From the NCBI GenBank assembly GCA_030267565.1, contig BRXU01000006.1, forward strand, positions 298,001-362,000: 64,000 nt of DNA. Direction: 5' to 3'. Below are positions 32,301 to 43,929 of the stretch, in pieces; position 1 is the first letter of the stretch; each line of letters begins with the position of its first letter. Position numbers and translations under genes: made by a program. The notes beneath the pieces are model-generated. The model was not told the DNA's origin. It saw only the letters and a program-made list of their open reading frames with translations, and did no database searches. This DNA comes from Pleodorina starrii (lineage: Eukaryota; Chlorophyta; Chlorophyceae; Chlamydomonadales; Volvocaceae).

Positions 32301-34873
32301 GCCTACCCCAAAGCCGGCCTCCTCAGTCAACTCGTCCGCCTCCTTGCCGCCTGCCCCCACGCCTTCTACTTTGAGCGCCACTCCACCCACCGGGACATGC
32401 TCGGCATCGTCCACCAACGTCTCCGTGACCCACCCTAGCCACCCTGCCTGCCCCCACTAGCCGCCCCGCCCCCGGCTACCCCACTCGCCCCCAACTCCAC
32501 GGGGATGCCGAGTCATGAGGCTTGGCAGCCGACCCCTCCGGGGGCCCGGCAGCCTGTGCGGAGCCCGGCATCCTCACTCCTCCTCCCCCCCCCCCCCCCC
32601 CTGCCCCCCCTTGCGTGCCCGCCCGCCTTCCCTCCTATCACCCTCTCTCCCGCCCCCTATAACCCTCACCCCCCACCCCCCCACCACCCCCACCCACCCA
32701 CCCACCCACCCACCCCCACCCACCCCACCCCAGCGCCCCCCCCCCAACCCTCCCACCCCCTGGGCCGCATTACCCCTGACCCCGGCCCCTCATGCATGGT
32801 GGCCTGCGCGCTCGGCCGGTGTGGTGGGGAGCCGACTCTTCACGGTCCGCCACCCGGCCCCTCCTGCGCATCGTCTCCCCGCGCCCCGCTGCCCCTTCCC
32901 TGCCGTCGTTCTTCCCGTCTCCTCGTCCCTGCCCTTGCCCTCGTCCCCCTCCCCCTGCCGTTGCGTCCTTCCACATCCGTCTGTCTTCTGCCCTTGTCTG
33001 TCCCACTGCCATTCGCCTTGCCTTTCTCTTTTCCTCTGCCCCATCTCCTCTGCCTTCCGCCCCTTGCTTGTCGTACATTGTGCCCTTCCGTCCGTATCCC
33101 TTTCTTCTATGCCCAGCTGCCCCTTCTTGCCCTCTTTTGCACCGCGTCGCCGCCACAGCTCGTTCGTGGGTTTCTGTGTGTCTTGCCTTGCTTGCTTGCC
33201 TTCTCGCTCCTTCCTTCGCTGCCAATGCCGTCGCCCATTGCCCTTACTCACACCCTTTTTCCTTCGTATCTTCCCACTTCGCCTCCTCCACTGAGCGCAG
33301 GTGAGTCTACAATTTGTCGGGTTGTTTTGTCCGGGCGTTCGTGCAGTTCTTGTGCTGTCGCGCGTACTCGTCCGTCCGGGTTGGTCTGGCGGCGACGCGG
33401 TCGCAGCGTCTTTTCAGCTCGGTAAGGTTACAGGTATGTTCGGTAAGTATTACTGGGTTCAGGGTCCGTTCGCTAACGCCGTCCTCGTCTCCGCTGCGGT
33501 ATCGTTTTCTACCCCCCCACACACACACACTCTTGTTACTTGTGGCGATGGGTGCCGCGGGAGAGAGGTGCTGCGGGAGAGAGGTGCCGCCTGCGCGGGC
33601 TGTGTCTCGTGAGGCTACAGATGTCGCGAGGCGGGGGTGCGCGGGGGCCGAGCGAACCGTCCGATCGGAGCAAGAAAGCAGTTCCGATTGGGACATCGGG
33701 GGCCCCCTCCGAACCCATCAAGACACACCGTCTCCCATCGGCTCGTGCTTGCTTGCGGCACCACCGACCCGTGGGTCACAAGCTACTCCTCTTCGAATCC
33801 GCAACCGCGCCTCGCTCCCTTCTGCTCCCTTCTGCTCCCTTCCGCTCCCTTCCGCTCCCTTCTGCTCCCTTCCGCTCCCTTCTGCTCCCTTCCGCTCCCT
33901 TCCGCTCCCTTCCGCTCCCTTCTGCTCCCTTCCGCTCCCTTCCGCTCCCTCCCGCTCCCCTCCGCTCCCTTCCGCTCCCTTCTGCTCCCTCCCTTCCGCT
34001 CCCTTCCGCTCCCTCCCTTCCGCAGATATCCCATTTGGATGGATCCACGCTGGAACTTCCCGTGCGGGACGTGATAAGGCCCGGGGAGACCAAGCTTATT
34101 CGGTACGACATTACACGACAGCGCTGATCTTGCCTCGGGGGCATGTGGGCATGTGGCCTCCGCGGCATATTGGGGCGGGGTGCACCGGCGGGCCGCAAAC
34201 CGAGGGGGTGGCCGGCGGTGTGTTGAGCGACAGCCGCCGGATCGGGGTCCTGGGCGGCCGGGGGGCCGTTGGGTGTGTTTGCGGGGGTAAGGAGGGTGGT
34301 GAATCGTGCCCCGGCGTGTGCTGCCGTGGGGGTGGGGAGGGGAGGGGAGGGGTTGTATAGCGGCGGCGGTGGCGCGGTGCGCGGCGGCGGTGGAGTGGCA
34401 GCACAGAGGCGGAGGAGGGGCGCTGGGGTGGGGTAGCAGCTGAAGAGGCCCACCCGGACTAGAGATGATCCAGTACGGCATAAGGCCTTTTAGGGCACAT
34501 TTGCTGCGGGCTGCTATGGCCGCCTCCTTTCCTCTGAAGGGTAGCGACAGCTTTCATGGCCGCTTTATTTGGCGCTACACAAAATTCCCGGTTCGGAATG
34601 GCTGGTCGCCGTAACGGGGCTACCCTGGGCGGCGCAACTCCCTTTCACCCCCTCCTCGGTCCGACCCTCTCTCACCTACCGGTACTTCCGCCTCTTGCCC
34701 CACCCCTCCAACCCCCCCCCATTCACCCTCCCGACCCCAGCGGCAAGGGCATGCCCATTACCAAGGAGCCGGGCGCATTCGGGAACCTGGTCGTTCGCTT
34801 CGATGTGCGCTTCCCTCGAGACCTCTCGGACGCAACCAAGCAGCAGCTCAGGGGGCTGCTGCCGTCGGCGTGA
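26386..34873 (+). CDS. Class B DnaJ/HSP40 co-chaperone (DNAJB/Sis1 type)
   Basis: Delivers unfolded proteins to Hsp70 and stimulates its ATPase in the cytosol or nucleus. Ten exons join in phase: 26386-26452, 26536-26567, 26797-26862, 27768-27908, 29351-29459, 29834-29925, 30779-30911, 31447-31592, 34026-34102 and 34741-34873, 331 residues, the normal class B length. Residues 1-70 form the J domain (DYYAILGVTK, AYRKLAIKWHPDKNPDN) with an intact HPD split by intron 2. A Gly/Phe/Met-rich linker follows (MGGHPFGGMGGFPFGIGG). The substrate-binding region starts LEDLYSGVSKKMKINRK and includes NVKPGWKKGTRITF and DIVFVVDEKPHPVFRR. No zinc-finger cysteines are present, so not class A. Introns reach 2.4 kb and carry minisatellites, two family A repeats and a reverse-transcriptase remnant. 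Confidence 0.95.
27284..27348 (+). repeat. 13-bp minisatellite in DnaJ intron 3
   Basis: About five tandem units of ggttcggggaccc with small changes. A related motif (ggttcgaggtccc) recurs at 46795-46830 in a CDPK intron. Confidence 0.8.
28400..28465 (+). repeat. 18-bp minisatellite in DnaJ intron 4
   Basis: Four units of gttgagttaggggggag in tandem. Intronic; no function evident. Confidence 0.85.
29947..30145 (+). repeat. Two minisatellites in DnaJ intron 6
   Basis: 29947-30030 holds about four units of gtgtgccgtactgtgtagcg plus gccc. 30078-30145 holds three units of gtgtggctaccggtgggttt. Both lie just inside the donor of exon 6. Confidence 0.85.
30570..30630 (+). repeat. Family A element copy in DnaJ intron 6
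   Basis: Contains ggttaaaaaataa, then gcagcggagaaggagacggc and gagcgaacggacc, the family A core in plus orientation. Confidence 0.7.
31224..31265 (-). repeat. Family A element copy in DnaJ intron 7
   Basis: Reverse orientation core gccgtctccgtctccgctgc, then ggtatcattttttttacc. Partial copy. Confidence 0.65.
31803..32438 (+). pseudogene. Reverse-transcriptase-like fragment inside DnaJ intron 8
   Basis: An open frame of about 211 codons with no start codon, in the sense direction of the host intron and ending at TAG 32436-32438. It reads CRHSCRFLDDLLSLNNPDL, then IYPPELGL, VPFLDLLLV, RLYDKREQPAF and RDSNVNEACKRN. The DDLLSLNNP, IYPPEL and YDKR series is one I associate with the C-terminal part of an RT group widespread in eukaryotic repeats, with FLDD at the YxDD catalytic position. 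The N-terminal RT motifs are missing upstream, so it is a 5'-truncated remnant. I cannot name its clade. A C/T-rich stretch to about 33300 may be its 3' UTR, since it partly resembles 52110-52660. Confidence 0.6.
33412..33516 (-). mobile_element. Near full-length family A element in DnaJ intron 8
   Basis: The reverse complement aligns along about 105 bp with the complete element at 24835-24950: the A-rich start, gcagcgga core, gttagcgaacggaccc, then acctgtaac near the end. I could not define a target-site duplication. Confidence 0.7.
33821..34024 (+). repeat. 10-bp minisatellite forming the polypyrimidine tract of DnaJ exon 9
   Basis: About 20 units of gctcccttcc (or gctcccttct) in tandem, ending directly in ttccgcag before the exon at 34026. 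The array is a 200-bp pyrimidine-rich tract next to the acceptor, and its unit resembles the acceptor's own tract, so it probably grew from it. Confidence 0.9.
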
Positions 34874-34910
34874 GGGATCCGAGGGTGGGGTTGGGTTGGG
34901 GGGCGGCGTT

Positions 34911-35002
34911 GCGACCCGTGGGTCGGTGGCCCGTGGGTCGGTGACCTCTGAGTCGGTGACCCGTGGGTCGGTGGCCCGTGGGTCGGTGACCCGTGGGTTG
35001 GC
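34911..35002 (+). repeat. Tandem array of the GACCCGTGGGTC palindrome
   Basis: About six units of a 16-bp repeat (gacccgtgggtcggtg and variants) 40 bp after the DnaJ stop codon. The palindrome also occurs singly across the window (see findings). It lies in the DnaJ 3' UTR or just beyond. Confidence 0.85.
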
Positions 35003-37140
35003 GACGAGGGGGGCCTCCCGGGCAGGGAGGGAGGGGGGTTGGGCACAATGGCGTGTGCGTGGCCATGCGGGGGAGGGGGGAGGGGGAAGTTGCCCCTGAG
35101 GTGTTTGGTGGGAGGCGCCTGAGGAGGGAGCACTGAAGGATACGCAGGACATGCAGGAGGCGGGCGGGCACGACCCGGAGGCGGCGTGTGGGGATTGGGG
35201 GGCCCAAAAACAGAAATGCAAACAGCTGCGGAGTAAGATGGGGTGTGGGTACGGAGGGGCGGGCAGGCGGGGCGTTGGTGGGGGGTGGGCAAGTGTCTGG
35301 CGGAGGAGGGTTGCCAGGGCGGGAGGGAGGCGCGAAGGGCGGGCGAGAGCGAGAGCGGCATGGGGGGTAGAAAATGATACCCGGCATGGGGCATGGGGGG
35401 GGGCGGCATGGGGGGGGGGCGGCATGGGGGGGGGGCGGCATGGGGGGGGCGGCATGGGGGGGAGGGCGGCATGGGGGGGAGGGCGGGGGTGTAGGCGCCA
35501 GGAGCCTGGAGAGGAGGCGCGGGGCGTGAGCCCGGGGGCGTTGGGCAGGTGGAGGTGGTCTGCGTCGAGCAGGGCGTTTGAGGAACCGAGGGCGGCATCA
35601 GACCCCCGGACAGCAGCCGGAGCCCCGCCCGGAGCCCCGCTCCCAGACCAGGCTAACTACTACGTAGCGGGACTTGGCCTGCCGTCAGGGGCCGATTGGA
35701 TTTTGGTCTTGGTCCAGATGCTCTGGAGCCTATTAGAAAGGGCCGCAGTTTGGTTGTTTTGTGAGTTGCTGGGAGTTGCTGGGCGGGGCGGGGCGGTGCA
35801 GCGCAGTGCTAGGGGGTGTCGTGCCTTGTCGCCCATTGCGCGCAGCTGACGCTCTTTAGATACATACATACATGCACGAATACCGGTACACACATTCACA
35901 CACATACCGGTACAACACGCACATGCGGGTGTGCACGTGCTGACCCCGGCAACTTGTCCGGCCGACCGATTTGATGCTCGTCATTATATACCGGACAGCA
36001 GGTACGGCAGCCGCGGCGGATAACGGGCTCTGGGGCCTGTGCGGAATCGATCTGTGTTGTGTGAGATGTTGTTGTTGAGGGGTGGTGGCTGGCCGGGGGA
36101 GAGGGGCAGTCAGCTACTGAGCTGGCGGGTGTGTGTGTGTGTGTGTGTGTTTGTGTATAGGGCATGTGTGCACGTTTGTTCCGCGGAACGCTGGTTCGGT
36201 ACGCTTCAGTAAAAGATGCCTTCGGCACCCGAAGATGCGAGTGGTGGTACGGTGCGTGTGTATGTGTTTGTCTTCTCCGGACAAGACCGAACTTGCGGCT
36301 TGTGGGTGGGCAGGTGGGTGGGTGGTGCAGAGGTAGTGTGTAGAGTGCGGTGGCTTTGACAGCTGACAGGCAGGGGGGCGGACGGACCGGAATCTGGGTG
36401 AGAGAGGCAACGCAGCGCGCACTGGTGCGTTATATTGTGGTGTCGGTCTGATGCGGGGCGATGCGGCGCACGAGCCGGGGCCGAGGCCGAGGGGAGGTAG
36501 GGCAGTGGGTGGGGGGGCGGTGGGCGGTTGGGTGGTGGACGGCCAGGCAGGGCAGGGCGGCGGCCGTGTGTTACGCGCGGGTGGGCGATGGGCGGGGTAG
36601 TACGGTGGTACGGTAGTACGGGGCAGCTGGGACTGAGACTCGGCCGTTTGGCACGGCGGCTCGCTGCACGAGCGGCAGCTGATGCCACTTGTCTCCTCCC
36701 CCTTGTTGTTTCACGCCGGTGGTGGTGGTGGTGGTGGTGGTGACTCTCGCACGCGTACTCGGACAGGGCGAGAGCTTTCATGAGCTCTGTCGCGGCGGTC
36801 GATTTTCCAGTAGGTCCCTGTCGACGTGCAAAGACGTGTCAAGCGCACCTTATCAGTCAGAACCGGACCCTTCATTTGCATTCCTGGCAGCTCGCATCTT
36901 CGCTGCTACAGAACCTACAATTCAAGGGCTTGGAAGGCTGTCATATACACAGTAGATGAAGCAGCCCTGCGGTTCAGGCTTGTACTCGAGGAAGCTGGAA
37001 AAGACAGACTGAAGCTGTGTCGAGTGCTTACGAGGGGGGGGGGCGGCGACTGTCGGGTCCCCGTGTGCCAGCGGGTGCTGACCGTGACTGAAGGCGTGCT
37101 GAGGCTGAACAAGTCTGTAGAGGCCTCACCCACAGCCCCG
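35003..37140. other. Gene-free stretch downstream of DnaJ
   Basis: No exon with family similarity. Holds a G-run minisatellite (units of ggcatgggggg at about 35388-35480), a GT microsatellite at 36131-36150, GGTGGGT arrays near 36305-36325, and a GGT run at 36718-36742. No TGTAA signal lies close after the DnaJ stop. Confidence 0.45.
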
Positions 37141-37169
37141 CAGCTCGACATCTGAAGGCTATCATCTGT

Positions 37170-37592
37170 AGGAAATCTGCTCTCGAAGTACTGTAACGAA
37201 CTTATGCATTGATGCATTGACACCAACATTACTGTAGGCCTCCTATGAACCAGAGCACAGCCATCGTCCGCACAGGGTATGGTAGGTTCTACAACCTAAC
37301 CGTGCAACACTTGCGGACCACCCAACCTCGGCCTCCATAATCCATAAATGGACATGCCGTATTGGCGGGGTTTATCCACGTATTGGCCAGGCCCCCGTCC
37401 CCCACCAGCGGGGGGAAGGGGGTCTGGGGGAGGGGGGCGGCAGCCCCTCACCCCCAGCCTGGCCCAACGCCGCTGACACACGGAAACGGATTCATCATGC
37501 ATATGAGGCCTTGCAAGACATCGAAACAAATCTGCTCCCATAGTACTGTAACTAACTTCTGCATTAATGCATTGACACCAACATTACGGGTT
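37170..37592 (+). repeat. Pair of direct repeats of about 65 bp
   Basis: 37170-37236 and 37528-37592 share aaatctgctc, agtactgtaac, gcattgacaccaacattac. They are about 358 bp apart and the second overlaps the left arm of the fold-back structure. Confidence 0.75.
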
Positions 37593-38236
37593 CCAGGGGT
37601 TAAGTTATAACAGTTCCTGCCTTCAAGCGATATGCTGTTATCGAAAGGGGTGAGACCCCCTGAGACCCCTTCGCGGTCTCAGCCACCACTAGTCAGTCTA
37701 TTGCTGTGTGTTCTATGCAAAATATTGTACTGATTAGTGGCGGGCGAGACACGTACACGTGCGAAGATGCGGTGGATCCATTTTCCCATGACCATGGAGG
37801 CTCAAAGCGGCCTTACAATGAGTACGAAGGATACAACCAAGTATACAACTTATTATTATCCAAAGTGCGGAGACCGTTCTTCCGTTCATCGCGGATTTGA
37901 TGACCTGCTGACGGCCCTCAAACGGTATCAGGGCTGAGACCCCCGGGGAGCCCGATGGCCGTCCACTCGGAGTCTCACGAGACCCGTACAGCGGGGTGGC
38001 CAGGGGTCTCACCCCTTTACGTATTATACTGCTGTGTATCGAACTAATACTAATGGCTGAGATGGAACTTAGCCCCTGGAGCCCGTAATGTTTTATTATC
38101 GTTATCGTAGTATGAGTACATTAAATGCATGAATCCGTTTCCGTGTGTCAACGCCGTTGGGCCATGCTGGGGGGGAGGGGCTGCCGCCCCCCTCCCCCAG
38201 ACCCCCTTCCCCCCGCGGGTGGGGGGCGGGGGGCTC
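37389..38236. mobile_element. Fold-back element with long inverted arms
   Basis: The left side (37389-37616) and right side (38054-38236) are inverted copies. Left has ggggaagggggtctggggga, cgctgacacacggaaacgg, then cattacgggttccaggggtt. The right has the complements in reverse order. The spacer of about 440 bp contains a second inverted pair, ggggtgagacccc near 37638 and ggggtctcacccc near 38004. A left-only segment interrupts the symmetry. No transposase is visible, so this is probably a non-autonomous DNA transposon or fold-back element. Confidence 0.65.
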
Positions 38237-38815
38237 TTGCCCCCCATCCCCCCACACCCCCCTTCCCCCGGGCCGTCCGTGTAGCAGTGTCGCAACGTTC
38301 ATGACGTAAATCAAGGAGCAGCCGCGGGGCCGGTAGTGCTTAGTGCCTGCTGTGGATGGCTCTGCTATTGCCACTTCGGAACAATCATTGATGCATTAGC
38401 AGGGCGGTTGTCAATTCGCAGACACGTGCCGAACTATCATAGCAGATTAGGAGTATCGTCTCAGATGTCGACCATTATTATCAACGTCAGTAACATAACT
38501 CTCGTCAAATATTGTGTGGGTGTTTCAAAACCGACGGGATCATTTTGTCTCCCATATCGACTGTTAATGAGATCACTCAATTCAAATACTGTGCCGGTGT
38601 TACACAGTGATCGGAACAGCAAAACAGACGGGATCATTCCTATCGTACGCATGCGGCCGGCAATCGGAGATCCGCAAATTTTAACGTCAACCCATTTGAA
38701 TTTCACATCATTTACACTTCCTCCTGCCAGTTGTAATTGCGGGGATGCGTCAAATCGTTATACGCAATGCCGTACAGTAATGATGTCCTATATTACGGGC
38801 CCTGGCGGCGCTGGA
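38237..38815. other. AT-richer island without recognised gene
   Basis: Composition is clearly less GC-rich than the flanks. Open frames exist on both strands between 38336 and 38800, but I recognise neither product. It may be decayed foreign or transposon DNA between the fold-back element and the LINE tail. Confidence 0.35.
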
Positions 38816-38831
38816 GCGTGGCCGTCAACGC

Positions 38832-39505
38832 ATGTACCGGGGGGGTGCTCCCGCCGCCCCCCTTGCTCGGGCTCAGTTGGTCGGCGTTGGTGCGGCGGTT
38901 GTTGCCGACTTCTGGGCCCGCGTCGCGTCGTTCGCGGCCCTTGGGACCGCGCCGGCTGGTTGGGAGGCGGTCCCGGCGGATCACCCCTTCCTCGCCAGCC
39001 AGGCGGGCCGTGTTGTGTTTGTCGGCCCTCCGGACTCTGTCTCCCCTCCCGGCTCCCCCGGTTTCGGCGGGAGTGTTCCGCGGGCGCCTGTGTCCTGCCC
39101 TCTGTTTGCTTTGTCCTTGCTTGCCGTGTGTGTGCTTGTCTTCGTCGGGGCGGCGGCGGCGGCACCGTGGTGTTGCGAGGTGATCTGCTATGTGGCTGCT
39201 CTCACGTTTCTGGTTTGTCGGCGCGATTAGTGCCGGTCTGTCGACTCGGTGGCAGGCGTCCTGAGGACGCTCTCTTGTTTGTCTGGTTTCGTTCTTCGTG
39301 CGTCTGGACCTCTTGCGGGCCCTGTGCTTCTGGGGCTCTCTTTTTTGCTTTTTCCCATTCTGAGTGATGTGCGGGCTTGGTGCTGGTGGGCCTTGGAGGC
39401 TTGGCTTTCGGCACCCCTCCGTGGGTGCCCCTGGGGTAGGATGAACAGTCCGTTTAGCATGTACGGCTAGCAACCGATATGAACATCGGTTCCCCTTGTA
39501 ATCCT
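38832..39505 (+). mobile_element. Probable 3' end of a non-LTR retrotransposon
   Basis: 38832-39230 is open and reads VVADFWARVASFAALGTAPA, then DHPFLASQAGRVVFVGPP, which resembles the extreme C-terminus of algal LINE polyproteins. A GT-rich 3' UTR-like stretch follows. It ends in a 42-bp block with two potential hairpins and TGTAA (39460-39501) that is repeated at 56133-56174. The polymerase part is absent, consistent with 5' truncation. Assignment rests on the protein impression plus the shared 3' end. Confidence 0.45.
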
Positions 39506-42500
39506 TGCATTCTAACTTGCATTCTAACTATTACCGCATGTATGCTGGATTGCATGATAGACTTATTCTTTTTGATTTGTTTACGATTGGTGGTCCCAAA
39601 AGGGACGCCAGAAATTGAGGAAGGGCCCGAAGACCACGACCTCGGGGATGGAATTTAGTTTTCAACCAGCAATAGTCGCGACTCGGTAAGACCTCATAGT
39701 CTGCGACATTGCCCCAAGCGCAAAGATATCTGGCGGAGTGCGCGCCACGAGGCAGGCGCCACAGCGCGCCGTGGCCGCCAGAGCTGAGACCGATGGTGGG
39801 TCCCCCCAGCTTCAGGGCGCCAGGCCGCCCGACTTTCCATGATACCTAACCTCTACCGACAAAGTTGTAATCGAGGGGTCACAGGAAAGGCAGCCAGGCC
39901 CAGCATGGCTCGCCTCTTTTTGCTTCCAACGCAGTGCGCGAGGAGCGGCAGCATACGCGTACGTGTGTGTGTGTGTTTTGGGGGGGAGGAGGGAGGTGAG
40001 GAGAGCCGCCCGCCAGGGACTGAGGGACATCCGCGCCGACAACACCTTTTTGTTGTTGTTGTTGTTGTTGTTGTTGATGTTGGTTTGTGGTGGTTACAGT
40101 GGGGGCGGCTACAGCGCCTCCCGAGGTCTTCCCGCGTCCAAGCCCTGAAAGCTGAAACCCAACAAGTTGCAATGTCCGCTGCTCGTTTGTACACGTGTCC
40201 TCAACAGGCCCCCCGGGTGTTGTTACAAACCGAATCTACGGTGGCGCAAACGCGCAATGGGTACAAACCGTTTCTACAAAAAAAACTGAATGTACGGTGC
40301 CGTATACGGTACCCACAGCGGTCGACGGACCAGAAGCGCGCATCTGCTCTGCGGTGTGGCCGATGGGCCTTTGCGTAATCGCAAGCACGAAACAGCAGCA
40401 GGGAGGCTGTGCCGGGCCCTCAAGGCCCAAACCCAGAGTGATACCTTAAGGGGAGACCATGCTCCGATTGCTCCCGATGACCAGCTCCGAAACCCTTTCG
40501 TCCCCCTCCCCACACACGCATGTTGAGTCGACCTGCCGGCTCGCGTCATACGGGTGCCCCAGGCTCAGGTATGCCATACGTGTTGGGCTACCGCATGGCA
40601 GATTGTCTCAAGACTGCGCTGCCGCGCGCACAGTGTACGACAGCGCCACCGTTTCTTTTCGCCGCAATCATGCCGTGAACTCGTCCTGCGTAAAGACTCA
40701 CAGCCGGTTTATATGGACACACAAACACACACACACAGAGTCACACACACAGGAGCACCGCCAGCCGGTAGCAGGCCGGCCGGGCGCCCCGGCGCTGCAA
40801 GGACTTCAGGGCGGGCAGGACAGCGCGGGTGCCGCGTAGTGCGCCGGCGCGACTGCTGTTTGTGCGGACGAAGGGCCCAGCTGCCGTATCAGGCAGGCTG
40901 TGAGCTCAAGTCTTTGGGGAGCCGCTGCGCCGTACACCCGTATATGGGGTGTACGGCGCAGCCAGCTCTGCGTCGAGCAGGAGGGGGTAGCGGCCCCTCA
41001 CGCCCTTCTCCCACCGCAAGGGGGAGAGTGCTGAGGCGGTCTTTCCGTCGGGGCTGGGTTAGCAGCCCCTGGCCAGCGTCAGGGCCCGGTCAGATACTGT
41101 AACGACACGCACACACACACACACAGAGTCACAGACCGCCCAGTGCGTGCACTTGGGGGCCTTATTTCCACTCCAAGGCGCCCCGCCGTGCTCCTGCCAT
41201 TACCGGTATCTGCGATGGCACCACCCAAGACCCAACCAAACAACCGGTGGAAGGATTGCCCTCATCCAAAACCATGTCTCCATGTGTGTCGGTTTGGCCT
41301 CAGTGGAAGGCGGGCGGCTTGAAGCTTGGAGCGCCGCCGGCGTCAGCGGTAACGCAAAATGCCGCCTGAGTCCACAACACCACACTCTCATTCGGGGAAA
41401 AACCGCGTCCACCTTCCCCTAAAACGCCTTCACATGCATCATAACATTGACGGCCTTATCCATTGTCAATGGTTCTGCGCGACCCGAAGGCGGCGGTTAG
41501 CGGTTGGCTGTTGGTACCCGCCCACCAACCACCTCATCCAAACCAACGCAGTCACCGGTATAGGCGGTATTATTATTTGCGGCAGCAAGGCGCTGGAGCC
41601 GACGGGCATGCGCGTCGTGCATGCATGCCTTTTTTATTGATGACCGGATGACCCTCAATGGCGTGCCGTACAGTACGACACGCCATACCCAAGGGGACTC
41701 CCAAACACGTCCAGAAGGTAAACTGGAGGGAGCACGTGCGCACGTGTGCCGTAATAACAAGGGAAAATCCGTAACCGTGCTGTGCCGTGTACAGGTTCGC
41801 GTTATTGGCCCCTTCCAAACGCCGCCGAGTCCGGAAACGCAAGAGACGATGACATCCCTCCCCCCGGGGGGGGGGGGTATCCACGTATAGGCCGGAGCCC
41901 GTGAACGGTATAAGTAACGAAAAAAGCCGTCTTCCTCCCCCCCGGGGGGGAGGGGGGAAAGAGGACTGGGGCAGGGACGAGGGCCGTCACGACCACATAC
42001 GGTACACACGCCATCGCTCCCACACCGCACCACGGCGCACCGCAGCCCGCAAAGCCACTCCCGGGGAAGGGTTGGGAAGGGGGCGCACCCCCGGCGGGGA
42101 TTCTCCACGTATAGGCCGGAGCCCGTAAAGCCCGGGCCCGGGGAGCCCGGTGGGGGTGGTGGAGTGAGAGGAGGCACCCCTTGCGGGGCCACTCTGCACT
42201 TCTCCGCGGCGATCTACCTCCGGTACTTGTACAGAACGATATGCCAGATGTACCAGAACATGACATTTTGACGTACGGTACACCCCCAGATCGGCTCACA
42301 TTATACAAATCAACACAAAGCGTGCGCTCCTCCCCCCAAAGAGGGCTCGCGTCGTCGTCTCCGCAACGAAAACTCAGCGCAGTCATGTTGCGGTGCGTAC
42401 GGCACGGTGTACGGCATGCCCAGGGCCGATGCCTCGGCGCCGCGAGCTGGCGGCGCCGTTGTGTGTACGATTACCCCGTGGGCTGGTGGTGGTGATGGTG

Positions 42501-43924
42501 ATCGTGAGGTGATGGTGTGATCATGAGGTTGGCCCCGCTCCCAACCAAAACGTACGATGCTGGGCTGGTACGGCAAGTACAGCGTCGTACTCTCTTTGGA
42601 GGCGGTAACTGACACAACGACCAATGGGTCGGAGGCAGATTCGGACAAACAGGTCGGAACCCAATCGCAGCAGAGGAACGCAAGAGGCGCAAACCAAACC
42701 GAGGTTTGCCGCTCGGAAAGGGAAATTACCGTATGACCCCCGGCAGGCAGGCAGGTAGAGAAACAGCCGACGGCCGCGTCATGTGTATGTGGACACACAC
42801 ACAAACACACACCTCCCCGGCTGGCGATACCGCCCCCTGCGTCCTTGCCGCACACATACGATGATGTCGTACAGGTTCATGTTTGCCGTACTCTTGGGCA
42901 CGCGCGTGGGCGCAACCGCGTGCCCAAATAGGCACATCACCACCCCAGGAACAAACAAAAAATACCTATCTCAAACACGTTTCCCGAAATCCGTGGCCCA
43001 ACCACCACCACCACCAGCCACCGCGCCAGCCACCGCGCCACCCACTGCCTCAAAAACCGACCACCACCACCACCACCGCCGCCGCCGCCATGGTGGCAGA
43101 CGTCAGACGTCACCCTCGTACTATATAATACAACCCCTACTAATGCTTTCAGCACGCGATGTAGCATGGTTCGGCAAACGAGCACAGCACAGCGCAGCAC
43201 AGCACAGCACAGCAGGGAACAGGACAGCACAGCGTGACCCACCAGCCACAGCCGCCCCCGCCCCCACCCCTTCGCCTAAAGCAGGTCATTCCCTCCACAC
43301 GCACCAGCCAGCCATCCTGCCGCACCACACAACCCCCAGTCCCAAGTCCCCACAGCCATCCCTCCCACTCACTGACATCAAGACGGAACCCCTAGTCGAC
43401 CCGTCCATACACACACACACACACACACACGCACACACACACACATACACATGCTTCATGCTACATGCTGCCCGCCTCCCCCGGGTCCCCCCCCATGGCA
43501 CCCACCTACGTTGCCATTGTCGCCCAACAGCCTCCTGCGGTCTCAATATCATTGCACTTGTACGGATATACATATATGTATGCGGATGTGTGTGCGTGCG
43601 TGCGTACATGCTGATCCCGGGATCCTGGTCCCAGCACCATCCCCTCTGCTGGGGGGAGGGGTCCCGCATCCCGGGGATCGAAATCGGAATCACGGTCGAT
43701 CAGTCTGCCAGTCCGTCAGTGAGTGGGTGGGTGCGTCACACAGGCACAAGCAAACCACAGCACAGTACTAGCGACTGGGTGCGATGCGATGCGCGGTCCG
43801 GTCGGCAGCTGTGGCACCAGCGGCATCCAGCCACCCGAATCAGCCGCACGGGGGCGGTCCACCTGCCCCGCTCCTGCACGCACCCTCGTCTGCGCTCCAG
43901 CCCCCATCTGCTGCCCCCGCCGAG
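39506..43924. other. 4.4 kb gene-poor repeat-rich DNA
   Basis: No supported gene. Contains a (TTG)n run at 40048-40078, CA microsatellites near 40722-40750, 41107-41126 and 43411-43452, GGT/CCA runs around 42483-42500 and 43005-43085, and several GTAC-centred palindromic motifs (cgtacggtac types). The long frame at 42783-44267 is low-complexity His/Pro/Thr sequence produced by these repeats. Confidence 0.5.
41872..42140 (-). repeat. Two family B element copies
   Basis: 41872-41940 is a good copy in minus orientation (tatccacgtataggccggag, cccgtgaacggtataagtaac, then ccgtcttc). 42095-42140 is a partial copy in the same orientation. Confidence 0.7.
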
Positions 43925-43929
43925 TTACA
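43925..43929 (-). terminator. TGTAA polyadenylation motif for the CDPK gene
   Basis: ttaca on the plus strand (TGTAA on the minus), about 460 nt after the CDPK stop. TGTAA is the usual poly(A) signal in volvocine algae. The only candidate noticed at a reasonable distance. Confidence 0.45.

Noticed and set aside
37140..38815. Possible viral insertion
   Set aside because: Composition is unusual, but no viral protein family could be recognised, so only a transposon-like structure is reported.
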